Shown piece by piece: positions 1 to 9,630 of a stretch of DNA of 64,000 nucleotides. The DNA lies in the NCBI GenBank assembly GCA_036936605.1, contig JAUPFV010000003.1, positions 151,436,997 through 151,500,996 of the forward strand, read 5' to 3'. This stretch comes from Limnanthes douglasii subsp. nivea. Its lineage: Eukaryota > Streptophyta > Magnoliopsida > Brassicales > Limnanthaceae. Made by a program: the position numbers and the translations under genes. Under the pieces are notes generated by a model. It was not told where the DNA came from. It saw nothing but the letters and a program-made list of their open reading frames with translations, and did no database searches. The number at the start of each line of letters is the position of its first letter. Position 1 is the stretch's first letter.

Positions 1-660
1 TGAACGACACCACCCTATAACAATGAAGACGTCTGTCTGTGATGAAATTAGTGTGATCTTGATCCTTCGGATGTACTTGTATCTGGTTGTACCCTGAGAA
101 TGCATCCATAAAGGACAATAGTTTGTTTTCAAGGTATAATCCACCAACTGATCTATCCTAGGAACATGATAAAGATCCTTAGGGCATATTGATGTCATTG
201 AAATCAATGCACATATGCCACTTGCTATTCGTTTTCATGACTAACACAGACTTGGAAGTCCATAAAGGGTACCGAGTTTCTTTAATGTGACCCATCTTGG
301 TTAAACATTCAACTCCTTGAACAATCGCATCTATTTTTTCCTTATAAAAGACCTTCTTTTCTATAAAACTGGTGCAATATCACTCCGGATTGACAACTTA
401 TGGGAAATAATATCTGCTGGCACTCCAATAACATCACTGTTATACTATGCAAAAACATGTTGATTATTCATTAAAAAGGATAATAAACGGTTCTTTAATT
501 CTGGTGCCAGCTTGGAACCAATCTTAACATTCTTTCCCTCCGCAAGCGAGTGGGTTTCAACCTCCTCAATTGGTATTATAACACTAAGAGCCTCCCTGGG
601 ATCATCAATTTCATTTTCCTCAGCAGAAGGCTCCAATACCTGCTAATCTTTGTTAATTCT
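1..660 (-). pseudogene. Element C reverse transcriptase, N-terminal part (cut by window edge)
   Basis: The start of the RT domain and the protease-RT linker. The frame at 636-445 contains VIIPIEEVETHSLAEGKNVK, matching 5867-5926 of element A. Further left, in several frames, pieces such as CALISMTSICPKDLYHVPRIDQ (matching CIDF..IN..PKDLYPVPRIDQ of A) and the SGYNQI region can be followed down to base 1. The catalytic YxDD box would lie outside the window. Frameshifts and stops are frequent. Confidence 0.75.
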
Positions 661-689
661 GGCTGCCTTTAGAGTCTTAAGGGCAAGGG

Positions 690-1341
690 CTGTTGTATAA
701 CATTCCCTTGCTATCTTTTGACTTCTTCAGACAACACCTACTTGTCCCTGGACAACATACTTCAAACATTGGTGGAACATAGAGGCCACATCATGCATTC
801 TGGAGAGACAAGACCTCCCAAATATTGTATTGTACGATGTTGGGAAATCCACCACAACAAGCAACACTCTTACCATCTTTTTAAAGGGTCCTTTGCCCAA
901 CAATACTTCCTCTTCGAACTCCCCAATCACATCTGTAGAACTTACTGTGAAGCCTACACTGGTTCTGTTCGAATGTTTTATTACCGAGGGGTTTCTCATT
1001 TTCTTGTAGGAGCTTAAAAATAGGATGTTTGCCGAACTGCATGTATCAATTAGAATCCAGCGTATATCATTTCCCCCTATCGAAGCCCCTATTACCACTG
1101 CATATTCATGAGGTCCTGCAGTGTCCCTCAGGTCATCCTCATCAAAAACCATAAATGGGGATGGGGATTGACACTGGTAGGTAGACATTCCACCATCTAA
1201 GTGGGTGGCGAAATTGTGAACATGCCTATTCCTTGATGAAGTAAAATGTCCAGTCAATGTATCCCCTTCGAAAATAGTTAGTGATTCAAAAAAGCTGATC
1301 ACTCCAAAAACCGTTTTGGTTTTGTCTGTTATCACCCCCAC
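690..1341 (-). pseudogene. Element C aspartic protease domain (active-site Gly changed to Cys)
   Basis: Retropepsin domain of pol. An open frame of 204 codons (1341-727) aligns with the protease regions of A (about 5100-5760) and B (about 20760-21420). The active-site triad that reads Asp-Thr-Gly-Ser-Ser in A and B reads Asp-Thr-Cys-Ser-Ser at 1047-1039. The glycine of this loop is close to invariant in aspartic proteases, so this copy is probably inactive. The flap-side motif and the ILGRSWLS-like end are recognisable (here IFGRSCLS). The frame is unusually long for such an old copy. Confidence 0.85.
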
Positions 1342-1479
1342 CTAATTTCGGCTTGGATCTGGATCCAGATACTCAAAGTCTACATCAAATCTTTCAACAA
1401 TTACCATTGCACCTTCTTGTGTAGATGTCCCAGGATTTTTCGAAGGACATGTCCGGGGAGTATTAGTTTGCGCATTATC

Positions 1480-2962
1480 CGGTATGCTTCCCCCTCGTTT
1501 TTTGACGTAGGCCCCCAACTTTCCCATTTCAATGAGGTTCTAGACCTCCTGCTTCAAGGCTATAAAATCGTGAGTATCATGGCCTATGTCATTGATGTAT
1601 TGGCAGAAGCGTGTGCTCCGGTTTTTCTGGGGATTGCAATGCTGCTAGAGCTTTCTAAAATACACCTCATTCTTAATCTTGTCATAAATTGTAGCCACAC
1701 TCTCCTCCAACTTAGCAAACCACTCAGGATGAACCCATGTCCCTCTCTTAATTCTAGTTTGTTGGCACTAAGTTTGATTGGATTGATTCTGTCTTGACCG
1801 GTTGGATCCCTGTCCAGTCTCCTTTTCCTTATAACCGGATTGGTTAGTAACTGATGGAGTTGTATTTGTAGTAGTATATCTCACTTGACGGTGTACTCTG
1901 GTTTTCTTGGTCTCTTCTACGTTAATTTGCTTTCCCACTTGATTCAACAAACCACGCCAGGTTATAGTCTTCTTCCCAGTCACTAAATCGGCTAGATTTT
2001 CTGGATTTAAACCTTGTCTAAGGGATAAAAATTCAACTTGTTTAAAGCAATCTGCTAGCCTATTTTTGTATACACAAAACCTTGATATACTCTTTCAGGG
2101 ACTCGTTCAGTTCCTGAGCACAATGGAAAATGGTGTCCCCATTACCCTTGAGTTCTTTACTTCCAACAAATTACCTCTGGAAGGCAACCCAAAACGTATC
2201 AAAATTATTTATACACCTGTGAGGGAGACTGTTGTGCCATTTGAGGGCACTTCAAGGCCCTACACAATAGCTTGTCATCATCGTCAAAATTCATCATAAA
2301 GTTCATAATTGTTCCAGATGGTTGTCCGAATCTCGACTCCCATCGTATTTCTCCATCTTGGAGATATCAAACCTTTCAGGAAGATATTCGGAGAGTATTT
2401 TCGCGGACAGAGGCGATTGTCTTCAATTTTTGCTACAACTAAAAACAGTATCTTCATTAGGGGTTGCAAAAATACCCGGTTCGGATTAAAAAGCAAATGG
2501 ATCAATCAGAAACTGATCAATATGCTTATTAGCTAACCCCTTACCCTTAACATGGTGCTTTTTAAGCCTGCCATGCCTATCCCTCTTTCTTGAATGTTTT
2601 TTAGTCAACCTTATTTTTTTTAGATCTTCCCTCATCACTACTTGAAGATAATGATTCTTCAAGTTCTGCCTGATTTGATGAATTGTTGGAAGACTAAGAT
2701 ACAGAACTCTCAATAGGCTAGATCGGTGTGTCTTCTTGGAACTTAGATGGGTTTTCAAAGACTGCTCGTTTTCTCCAGAATTGTCAGTGTGGTAGAGTAC
2801 TGACGCTCTTGATTTTTCCTTAACTCCATTTTCTGCTTGTTTTATTGCTCTCAGCGCCTTTATTTTAGCCATCAACTGGTCTCGCTCCTTGATGGTATAT
2901 TATTTGTTTTCCCTTGCACCTTCCACCTTAGGAGGTGGAACATTCTGCTCATTTGGATTCAT
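1480..2962 (-). pseudogene. Element C gag (degenerate)
   Basis: Capsid/nucleocapsid gene of element C. The start ATG at 2962-2960 is inferred from the matching ATG of element A at 3424. The N-terminal part has the charged stretch shared with A and B (IKERDQL, KSRASVLYHTDN). Next come a serine-rich linker and a basic block (KKHSRKRDRHGRLKKH), then the capsid core in several frames at about 2300-1980. The zinc knuckle lies at about 1610-1545. A and B have a C-H-H-C pattern; here the second ligand reads Ile and the last Cys reads Phe, so zinc binding is probably lost. Several stops and frameshifts interrupt the gene. Assignment is by collinearity with A and B. Confidence 0.8.
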
Positions 2963-2987
2963 CCGAACAACGTTTCTTGATGGTTTT

Positions 2988-3351
2988 TTACGAGTCCAAA
3001 TATTTTCACCACTCACTGTAGAAACCGAACATGGGAAATTCGGACAAAAACCACCCGAACTGGACAAAAGTATTAAAATTTAATCACCTTTTGACTAAGC
3101 TAATTTCTAATCTGCTTAACAAACTAATGGATTTTTGAACTCGACCCTTTTTCATAAGTTTGTCCCGAAAGCCCATGTGACCCATAATTAAGGGTATAAA
3201 TAACCAACCACTTTTATTAATTAGGGTAATGAACATTTAATACAACCAGGCAGCTCAAATCTCTCACTACAAAACACCCAAACATTAAATACCTTTGAAA
3301 TACCATAAAACACCTGACAAAATTACCCCCAGTAAAAAATAATCGAAACCA
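2988..3351 (+). repeat. Element A 5' LTR
   Basis: 364 bp, starting TTACGAGTCC (3' copy TGATGAGTCC, so the TG terminus has mutated here) and ending AAACCA. It carries a 20-bp stretch at about 3046-3065 that is absent from the 3' copy. A TATA box TATAAATA lies at 3195-3202, about 150 bp before the LTR end. Confidence 0.92.
3195..3202 (+). promoter_or_regulatory. TATA box in element A 5' LTR
   Basis: TATAAATA preceded by AAGGG, at the same LTR position as TATAAATA in the 3' LTR (13231) and TATAAATA in B (18894). This is the likely core promoter for the element RNA. Confidence 0.6.
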
Positions 3352-3353
3352 AA

Positions 3354-3372
3354 TTGGCGACCACAGTTGGAG
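3354..3372 (+). other. Element A primer-binding site
   Basis: TTGGCGACCACAGTTGGAG lies two bases after the LTR end. TGG pairs with the CCA end of a tRNA; which tRNA is not determined here. Element B has TTGGCAACCACAG at the same place. Confidence 0.7.
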
Positions 3373-3423
3373 AAGAAGGTGCCTGAATTTAGCATTCGAA
3401 ACCATCAAGAAAAGTCAGTTCGG

Positions 3424-4960
3424 ATGAATCCGGACGAGCAGGCAGTGCCGCCAACTTTGGCAGAAGTGGTGGGAGAAAACGATGAATCCACAATTGAAGA
3501 GAAAGATAGATTGAAAGTTGAGATAGAAGCCTTGAGGGATGCTAAAAGGGTGGAGATGGGCTTAAAAGAAAAATCAAAAGTGTCAGTCGTTCACCACACT
3601 GACAATCTAAGAGAGCATGACCCATCGGCAAAAACCCATGTAAGTACTAAAAAGAGTCATGCTAGCTCTAAGAAGTCTCACCGGTCTAAACCGGTGGAGA
3701 GCTCAGATTCAGATTCAGAATCCTCTAGTAGCTCCTCGAACGAAGATGGAGTGGATGAATCCTTGTCATCCAGCAGTGATGAATGTCGTTCTAAAAAGAA
3801 TCAGAAGTTGGTTAAAAAATATTCAAGAGAGAGGGACATGCATGGAAGGTTGAAAAGACATCTAGGAAAATGGTCATCTCATGGTCACAACCATGGCCGG
3901 AGACATGTAGACCGGTTGTTGATGGATCCTTTCGCCTTTCATGATGAACCAGGTATCTTTGCAACTCCCAATGAAGATACTGTGTGTAATCGTGGCCAGA
4001 GTGGAGACAATCTACATTGTCTTCTAAGATACTGTCTGGAAACCTTCCTAAGAGGTTTGACAGTACAAAGATGGAAAAATACGATGGGAGTAAAGATCCA
4101 GATAACCATCTGGAGCAATTCAAAAAATTTATGATGAATTTTAACGATGATGATAAGTTACTTTGTCGAGCATTCTCCTAGTCTTTTACGGGGAGTGCTT
4201 TGAAGTGGTACAATAGTTTGCCACTAGGCTGCATCAGAAATTTTGATACTTTTTTGGTGGACTTCCGGAGGCAGTTCGTTGGAAGTAAGGAAGTGAAGGG
4301 CAATGGAGAAACTATTATCCATTGTGCCCAAGAGCCAAATGAATCTTTGAAAGAATATATAAGTCGTTTTGTGAACACCAAGAAAGGATTAGCTAATTGC
4401 TTTGAACAAGTAGCAATAACTTCTCTAAGGCAGGGTTTGAACCCTGGTAATTTGGCTGATTCTGTAACCAGAAAAAAGGCCATGACGTGGGGCGGTTTAC
4501 TGAATCAGGTTGGGAAACAAATCAATGTAGATGAAACAAAGAAGACCAGGGTGCATAGGCAGGTAAGATCGGCCCCATCTGCACCAAACCAGAATCAGAA
4601 TCAGTCAGAGTATAAGGCTAAAGAAGCCGGACAGGGTCCCAGCCGGGCCAAGGCTCAATCCCACCCAGCACCAGCTCAGAGTCAACAATCCAGAAATAAG
4701 CGAGGGCCATGGGTTCAACCGGAGTGGTTTGCCGAGTTAAAAGAGAATGTGGCAACCATCTATGACAAGACGAAGTACATTTCAGGAAGCCAGCTGCACT
4801 TCAATCTCCCAGGGAAAGTCGTAATAATTGTTTATGCCAATATCATAAAGATATTGGTCATAACAAAGAAGATTGCATCTCTTTGAAGTAAGAGGTGCAA
4901 AATTTGATTGAAAGAGGAAAGTTGGGGGCTTATGTTAAAAGAAGAAGTGGAAATAGGCCT
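3424..4960 (+). pseudogene. Element A gag (frameshifted)
   Basis: Structural capsid/nucleocapsid gene. I chose the ATG at 3424 because MNPDEQ.. has counterparts at the same place in B (19124) and C (2962). Residues about 80-140 are a serine/aspartate cluster (SDSDSESSSSSSNEDG) followed by a basic block (KKYSRERDMHGRLKRH). The frame runs to a stop at 4134. The capsid core (LKWYNSLPLGCIRNF..FRRQFVGSK) continues in another frame from about 4150 to 4886, so one stop (4178-4180) and a frameshift break it. A zinc knuckle at about 4832-4885 reads C-x2-H-x3-GH-x4-C, a C-H-H-C variant also seen in B and, from general knowledge, in related Tat elements. Pol follows with no long spacer. Confidence 0.88.
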
Positions 4961-5039
4961 GATAATGCTCATCGGACTGGCCCAAACAATGCAGGGACGC
5001 CCAAACAATGCAGGGACATCAGCTCCGGATGAGGTTATG

Positions 5040-5800
5040 GTGATAATTGGAAGGTTTGATGTGGAGTCAGATTATTTGGATCCTGATCCAACCCGGAATA
5101 AGGTGGGCATTATCACAGAACACTGCAAGACGGTGTCCGGACTCATCAGCTTTTTTGAGTCACTTACAATATTTGGGGGAGACACCATGACTGTACCAAC
5201 TGCTTCTTCGAGAAAAAGTCGCGTTCATACTCTAGCTACCCAACTCGAAGGAGGCATGACTTCCTATCAATCGCAAATTCCTTTTCTCTTCATTGTTTTC
5301 GATGAAGATGACTTGAGGGACATAGCTGGTCCCCATGAAGATGTTGTTGTGATAGGAGCATCCATTAGGGGCAATTACATTAGACGAATTTTGGTGGACA
5401 CCGGTAGTTCAGCCAATATCCTCTTTTTGACTTCCTACAAACAAATGAAGAATCCAACAGTGATTCAGCGTTCGAACAGGTCAATTGTGGGTTTCACTGG
5501 AAGCTCAGCGGATGTGATCGGGGAGTTTTAGGAGGAGGTTTTGTTGGGGAAGGAACCTTTTTAGAAGATGGTCAGAATACTTTTTATTGTGGTGGATTAT
5601 CCCACATGTTTCAATGCCATTTTGGGGAGATCTTGGCTCTCTAAGATGCATGTTGTGGCTTCAACAGTCCACAAATGTTTAAAAGACGTTATGCAAGGAC
5701 AAGTGGGAGTTGTCCGAAGTAGTCAAAAGGTGGCAAGGGAGTGTTATGCAACAGCACTGGCCCCTCGAACTTTAGTGGCAGTTCGGATCAGTTCGGATTA
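5040..5800 (+). pseudogene. Element A aspartic protease domain
   Basis: Retropepsin that would cleave the Gag-Pol precursor. The active-site loop is intact: Asp-Thr-Gly-Ser-Ser with Asp at 5397-5399, in the context ILVDTGSSANILFL. A hydrophobic IVGFTG strand and the terminal ILGRSWLS motif follow. Two in-frame stops break the domain (5529-5531 and the TAG near 5562); apart from these it reads through to about 5800. The upstream stretch (about 5100-5290, FFESLTIF..D) is conserved in all four elements and is probably a gag-protease linker. Confidence 0.87.
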
Positions 5801-5805
5801 GCAGT

Positions 5806-6885
5806 TTGAGGGGCCCTCTAGGAGGGAGGGTGAAATTGATGACCCCAGAGAGACCCCTGGTCTTTTTAATACCAATTGAAGAAGTTGAAACTCACTCTCT
5901 GGCTGAAGGAAGAAATGTAAAGATCGGGTCCAGGATGACATCAGAATTAAAGAGTAAAGTTTTAGCTTTTTTGAAAAACCATCATCATGTTTTCGTTTGG
6001 TGCAATGCTGATGTAACCGGAGTACCAACAGTAGTTATATCACACCAACTATCCGTCCGGAGGGATGTAACACCTGTTTTACAAAAGAGGAGAGCTTCTT
6101 CTAAGGAGAAAGATGATGCCATAGTTCAAGAGCTTGACCGGCTTACTAAGATGGGGCACATAAAGGAATCTCAGTACCCTTTATGGACAGCCAATCCGGT
6201 GTTAGTAAAGAATAAAAATGGGAAGTGGCGTATGTGCATCGATTTTACTGATATCAATAGAGCTTGACCAAAAGACCTATATCCGGTCCCCCGAATTGAT
6301 CAGTTGGTGGAATCCACACCTAGGAACAAGCTATTGTCCTTTATGGATGCCTTTTCCGGGTATAATCAGATTCAAGTGGATCTGAAGGATAAAAAACACA
6401 CTACATTTGTTAGTGATAGGGGCCTCCATTGTTACAAGGTGATGCCATTTGGGTTAAAGAATGCTGGGGCTACTTATCAGAGATTAGTAAACAAGGCTTT
6501 TGTTAATCAGATTGGAAGAAACATGGAAGTCTACATCGATGACATGATGGTAAAGAGTGTGGAAGAAGAACTACACTTAGCAGATCTTCAAGAAACCTTT
6601 ACCAACTTGATAAAGGTGAATTTAAAGCTGAATCCAGAAAAATGTGTTTTCGGAATGAAGTCTAGTAAATTTTTAGGGTATGTGATAAGTGAGAAAGGGA
6701 TACAGCCTGATCCAGACCAGGTTAGTGCTTTATTGCAGATGGAGCCTCCTCGGAATATTAAAGAAGTACAAAGATTGACAGGGAGGTTGGCTGCTCTAAA
6801 CCGTTTTATCTCAAGGTCCTCGGATAGGTGTGCTCCATTTTTTCAAACTTTAAAAAGTGAAAAAGAATTTAACTGGTCTCCATAG
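5806..6885 (+). pseudogene. Element A reverse transcriptase domain
   Basis: RNA-dependent DNA polymerase of pol. In order: linker with IPIEEVETHSLAEG (5866 on), fingers NPVLVKNKNGKWRMCIDF (about 6193-6246), SFMDAFSGYNQI (about 6340-6372), MPFGLKNAGATYQRLVNK, the catalytic box Tyr-Ile-Asp-Asp at 6532-6543, then KFLGYVIS and the thumb LTGRLAALNRFISR. The aspartates needed for catalysis are present. The frame has a stop at about 6265-6267 (SGA in place of the expected Cys of RACPKD) and another at 6883-6885, so no full Pol can be made without readthrough. Confidence 0.93.
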
Positions 6886-6889
6886 TGCG

Positions 6890-7330
6890 ACCAGGCCTTC
6901 AGTGAAATTAAGAAGCATTTATCCTCCCTTAAAACTTTGTTTAAATCTGTTGATGGAGAAACACTCTACATATACTTGGTAATTTCTGATTGTGCCATAA
7001 GTGCAGTGCTAGTAAGGGAGGAGGATAATTATCCTCGTCTGGTGTACTATATCAGCAAGAGTTTGATATATGCAGAAAAACGATATTTAAAACTTGAAAA
7101 ATTAGCACTGGCCTTAGTAATTGCTGCTAGGAAAATGAGGTCCTACTTTCAGTCTCATTCTATCATTGTCCGGATGTCTTTTCCTTTTAAAAACGTTCTT
7201 CAAAAGTCAGACATTTCAAGAAGAATGACCAAATGGTCAGTGGAGTTGGGAGACTTTGATATTGATTTTCCCCTCGAACCGCAGTCAAAGCTCAGTCTGT
7301 TTCTGAATTCTTAGTTGAATTTCATTCGGA
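6890..7330 (+). pseudogene. Element A RNase H (retroviral-type position) and connection
   Basis: The RNase H domain that directly follows RT in gypsy elements. Recognisable blocks: an aspartate-poor first strand (YLVISDCAISAVLVREED), PRLVYYISKSL, the helix AEKRYLKLEKLALALVIAARKMRSYFQSHSI with the conserved glutamate, and MTKWSVELGDFDIDF. It ends in a stop and small frameshift near 7312-7330. The second RNase H follows at once, which is typical of the Tat lineage, where this first copy is considered a degenerate tether. Confidence 0.85.
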
Positions 7331-7359
7331 CAGAGATACTAAGCAAGCAACAGGTGAAA

Positions 7360-7760
7360 AAACTAAAAAAGTATGGGTTGTCCTAACTGATGGTGGATCA
7401 AGTACCATGGGTTGTGGTGTTGGGATATGTTTAACCTCTCCGTATGGCGACAAAATGTACCAGGTTATATGTTTTGCTTTCAGGGCTTCCAATAATGAGT
7501 CCGAATATGAAGCTGTTATAGTTGCCTTGAAATTAGCTCTAATTTGTGGAGCCAAAAAGGTCAGGTTAATGAGTGATTCTCAGCTTCGTATCCATCATGC
7601 GCAAGGTCAATCCGAGGCCAAAAAAGAGCAACTGACTAAATATTTATTCGTTCTTAAAGAAGTGGCACTTAACTTCAAAGATATTACTTATGAGCACATA
7701 CCCCGAACAGAAAATACTCTAGCAGACTCCTTGGCAACCATAGCATACTCTGAGTCCTAC
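7360..7760 (+). pseudogene. Element A second, archaeal-type RNase H (aRH)
   Basis: An additional RNase H, diagnostic of the Tat lineage. The four catalytic acidic positions appear kept: Asp in LTDGGSS (about 7387-7407), Glu in ESEYEA (about 7498-7515), Asp in MSDSQL (about 7568-7585), and Asp in ADSLATI (about 7723-7743). The frame is open from 7407 to 7928 and includes most of the domain; the first strand lies just upstream in the same frame. This is the best-preserved catalytic domain of the element. Confidence 0.9.
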
Positions 7761-7762
7761 CC

Positions 7763-9091
7763 ATGGATTCACGTGCAGGAATGCCCATCCATTCACCTCT
7801 ATCAGAGCAAGGAAAGGGAGGAAAGTTTAAACATACAAGTAAGTCAGGCTCAAGATTGGAGGTGTCCTATTTTCAATATATCTCATATGGTGTCTTGCCT
7901 CCGGAGAAAGCAGTGGCAAGGAAAGTAAAGTATAAGGCTCGTGGATTTATAATCCTAAGAGACGTTCTTTATAAGAAGTCTATTAGCAAACCTCTATTGC
8001 GATGTTTGGGGACTGAAGAGTCCCAAGTAGTGTTGTCTGAACTATATGATGGTGAATGGTCAGCACACTGTGGTTATAGAGCTTTAACCAGAATAGTCTT
8101 GTTGGCCGGATACTACTGGCCCTCTATAATGGAAGATGCCAAGGAATTGGTAAAAAAGTGCGATCCATGCCAAAGATACAGTAATGAAATTCATATCCCA
8201 ACTGTCCTTTTAGAGTCAATTTCTGAACCAATACCTTTTGCTCGTTAAGGGCTGGATCTGGTGGGACCTCTACCTATGGCGTCCGGGGGATGCAGAACTA
8301 TCCTAGTTGCCATCGATTATTTCTCAAAATGGATAGAAGCAGCCCCGTTGGCAGGAACTACTTCAAAAGTTTTCATAAAATTTATCTTATCTAATATTTG
8401 CTGCAGGTTTGGGGTTCCCCAAAATATAACCACAGACAATGGGCCACAATTTGATAATAAGGATATGGAGAGCTTCTGTGGTTCTAGAGGCATTCAACAT
8501 TGCTTTTCTTCTCATTTCCACCCACAGGAAAATGGTCCGGTTGAAGTGGAAAACAGAACCATCCTGTCCGGTCTTAAAAAGAATTTAGAAGGGACTACTC
8601 GAAAGTGGCCAAGCTATTTACAAGAAGTACTATGGGCTTACCGGATTACTCATGGGGCTGATACACAAGAATCCCCATTTGCCTTGGTATATGGTATGGA
8701 TGCAATAGCTCCTATAGAAGAAACTCTTCATTCATTCAGAGTCCATAATTTTTCCGAACAGGCCAATAAGTGGGGCAATTAGAAGTCAACTTGAACTGAT
8801 AGAAGAAAAAAGGGTTAAGGCTCATCTCAGAGTCACACACTAACAGGGTTTGATGAGAAGCAGGTTTGCTTCCAAAGTCAGAAGAAGGGATTTTCACCTA
8901 GGGATAAAGTTTTGAGAAAAGTCTTCCTACATACTAAGGAGAAGCAGTTTTGCAAGCTAGCTCCAACTTGGGAAGGACCCTATATGGTCAGTGAAAAGCT
9001 TAAGCCTGGCACATATAGGCTTCAAGATAAATATGGAAGGATCTTGAATCACCCCTAGAACATTGAACATCTCCGGTTGTATCTAGAGTAA
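7763..9091 (+). pseudogene. Element A integrase
   Basis: DNA-joining enzyme of the element. The N-terminal zinc-binding domain is at about 8031-8190 (AHCGYRAL..GYYWPSI..KKCDPCQRY). The catalytic core contains DYFSKWIE (first Asp), TTDNGPQF (second Asp) and HPQENGPVEVENRTI (Glu), at about 8308-8560. A stop (TAA at 8246-8248) separates the two, and another lies at 8780-8782. The C-terminal part (KVLRKVFLHT..LAPTWEGPYMV..) can be followed in other frames to a stop at 9089-9091. All catalytic residues are visible, but the frame is broken. Confidence 0.9.
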
Positions 9092-9134
9092 AAATTATGT
9101 AAATATTTACTTGTTTAAAGTCCATGTAAGTATT

Positions 9135-9190
9135 AGGGGGCATACTCTTTCCTACCCTGGTGGCACAGGGAGGTTTTAATGAGGTGTCTA
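9135..9190 (+). other. Conserved post-pol motif, element A
   Basis: A non-coding stretch 44 bp after the pol stop with the core CATACTCTTTCCTACCCTGG, then a GGTGGCAC-like part and TTTTAATGAGGTG. Nearly the same sequence follows pol in B (24698-24754), and a diverged copy follows pol in D (55371-55420). Function unknown; RNA processing, 3'-end formation or a termination signal are all possible. Confidence 0.6.
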
Positions 9191-9630
9191 GGATTTTTAA
9201 TAAAATTCGATGCCTTCTTGAAAAATTCGGAGTGTTTCAATTGATAATTTTTTTTGAAATTTTTTAAAGTATCAGTGGCAGACCGGATTAAATTGGTAGA
9301 ATGATGACTATTTAAACATTTTTCAACGGAGAATTTCAACACTCTCACTTTGAAATACTTGTATAACAACTAAGGGCTATTTAAACATTAGCCATCGAAA
9401 TTGGGTAACTATAAAACAATGCAACAATTGTGTAAGGTAAAGCTACTCGGCTAACACCGGGGAATGATATTAAAATATAAAAAAGTGATTTGGCCATCCA
9501 AGGACTTTGGAGTTCTAAAAGAAAGGGTTTATTCGAATAAGAGCTGGACACGGTTATAAAAATTCCTTGGTCATCCAAGGACTTTAGTATAACACAAAAA
9601 TTAAAGAAAAATAAAAGATAGTTAAAAATT

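Larger units (their letters stand above)
1..2987 (-). mobile_element. Ty3/gypsy Tat element C, left part (5' half of an older, interrupted element)
   Basis: Minus-strand Tat-lineage retrotransposon. Reading right to left it holds the end of the 5' leader, gag, protease and the start of reverse transcriptase, and then leaves the window at base 1. At 2988 it is cut by the 5' LTR of element A. The missing leader and 5' LTR of C resume at 13388, beyond A. The last five bases, GTTTT (2983-2987), are repeated at 13388-13392 and form the target-site duplication of A. All coding parts carry stops or frameshifts. Confidence 0.9.

Noticed and set aside
718..1017. Plus-strand ORF opposite element C protease
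   Set aside because: Shadow of the minus-strand protease frame; the protein has no recognisable features.
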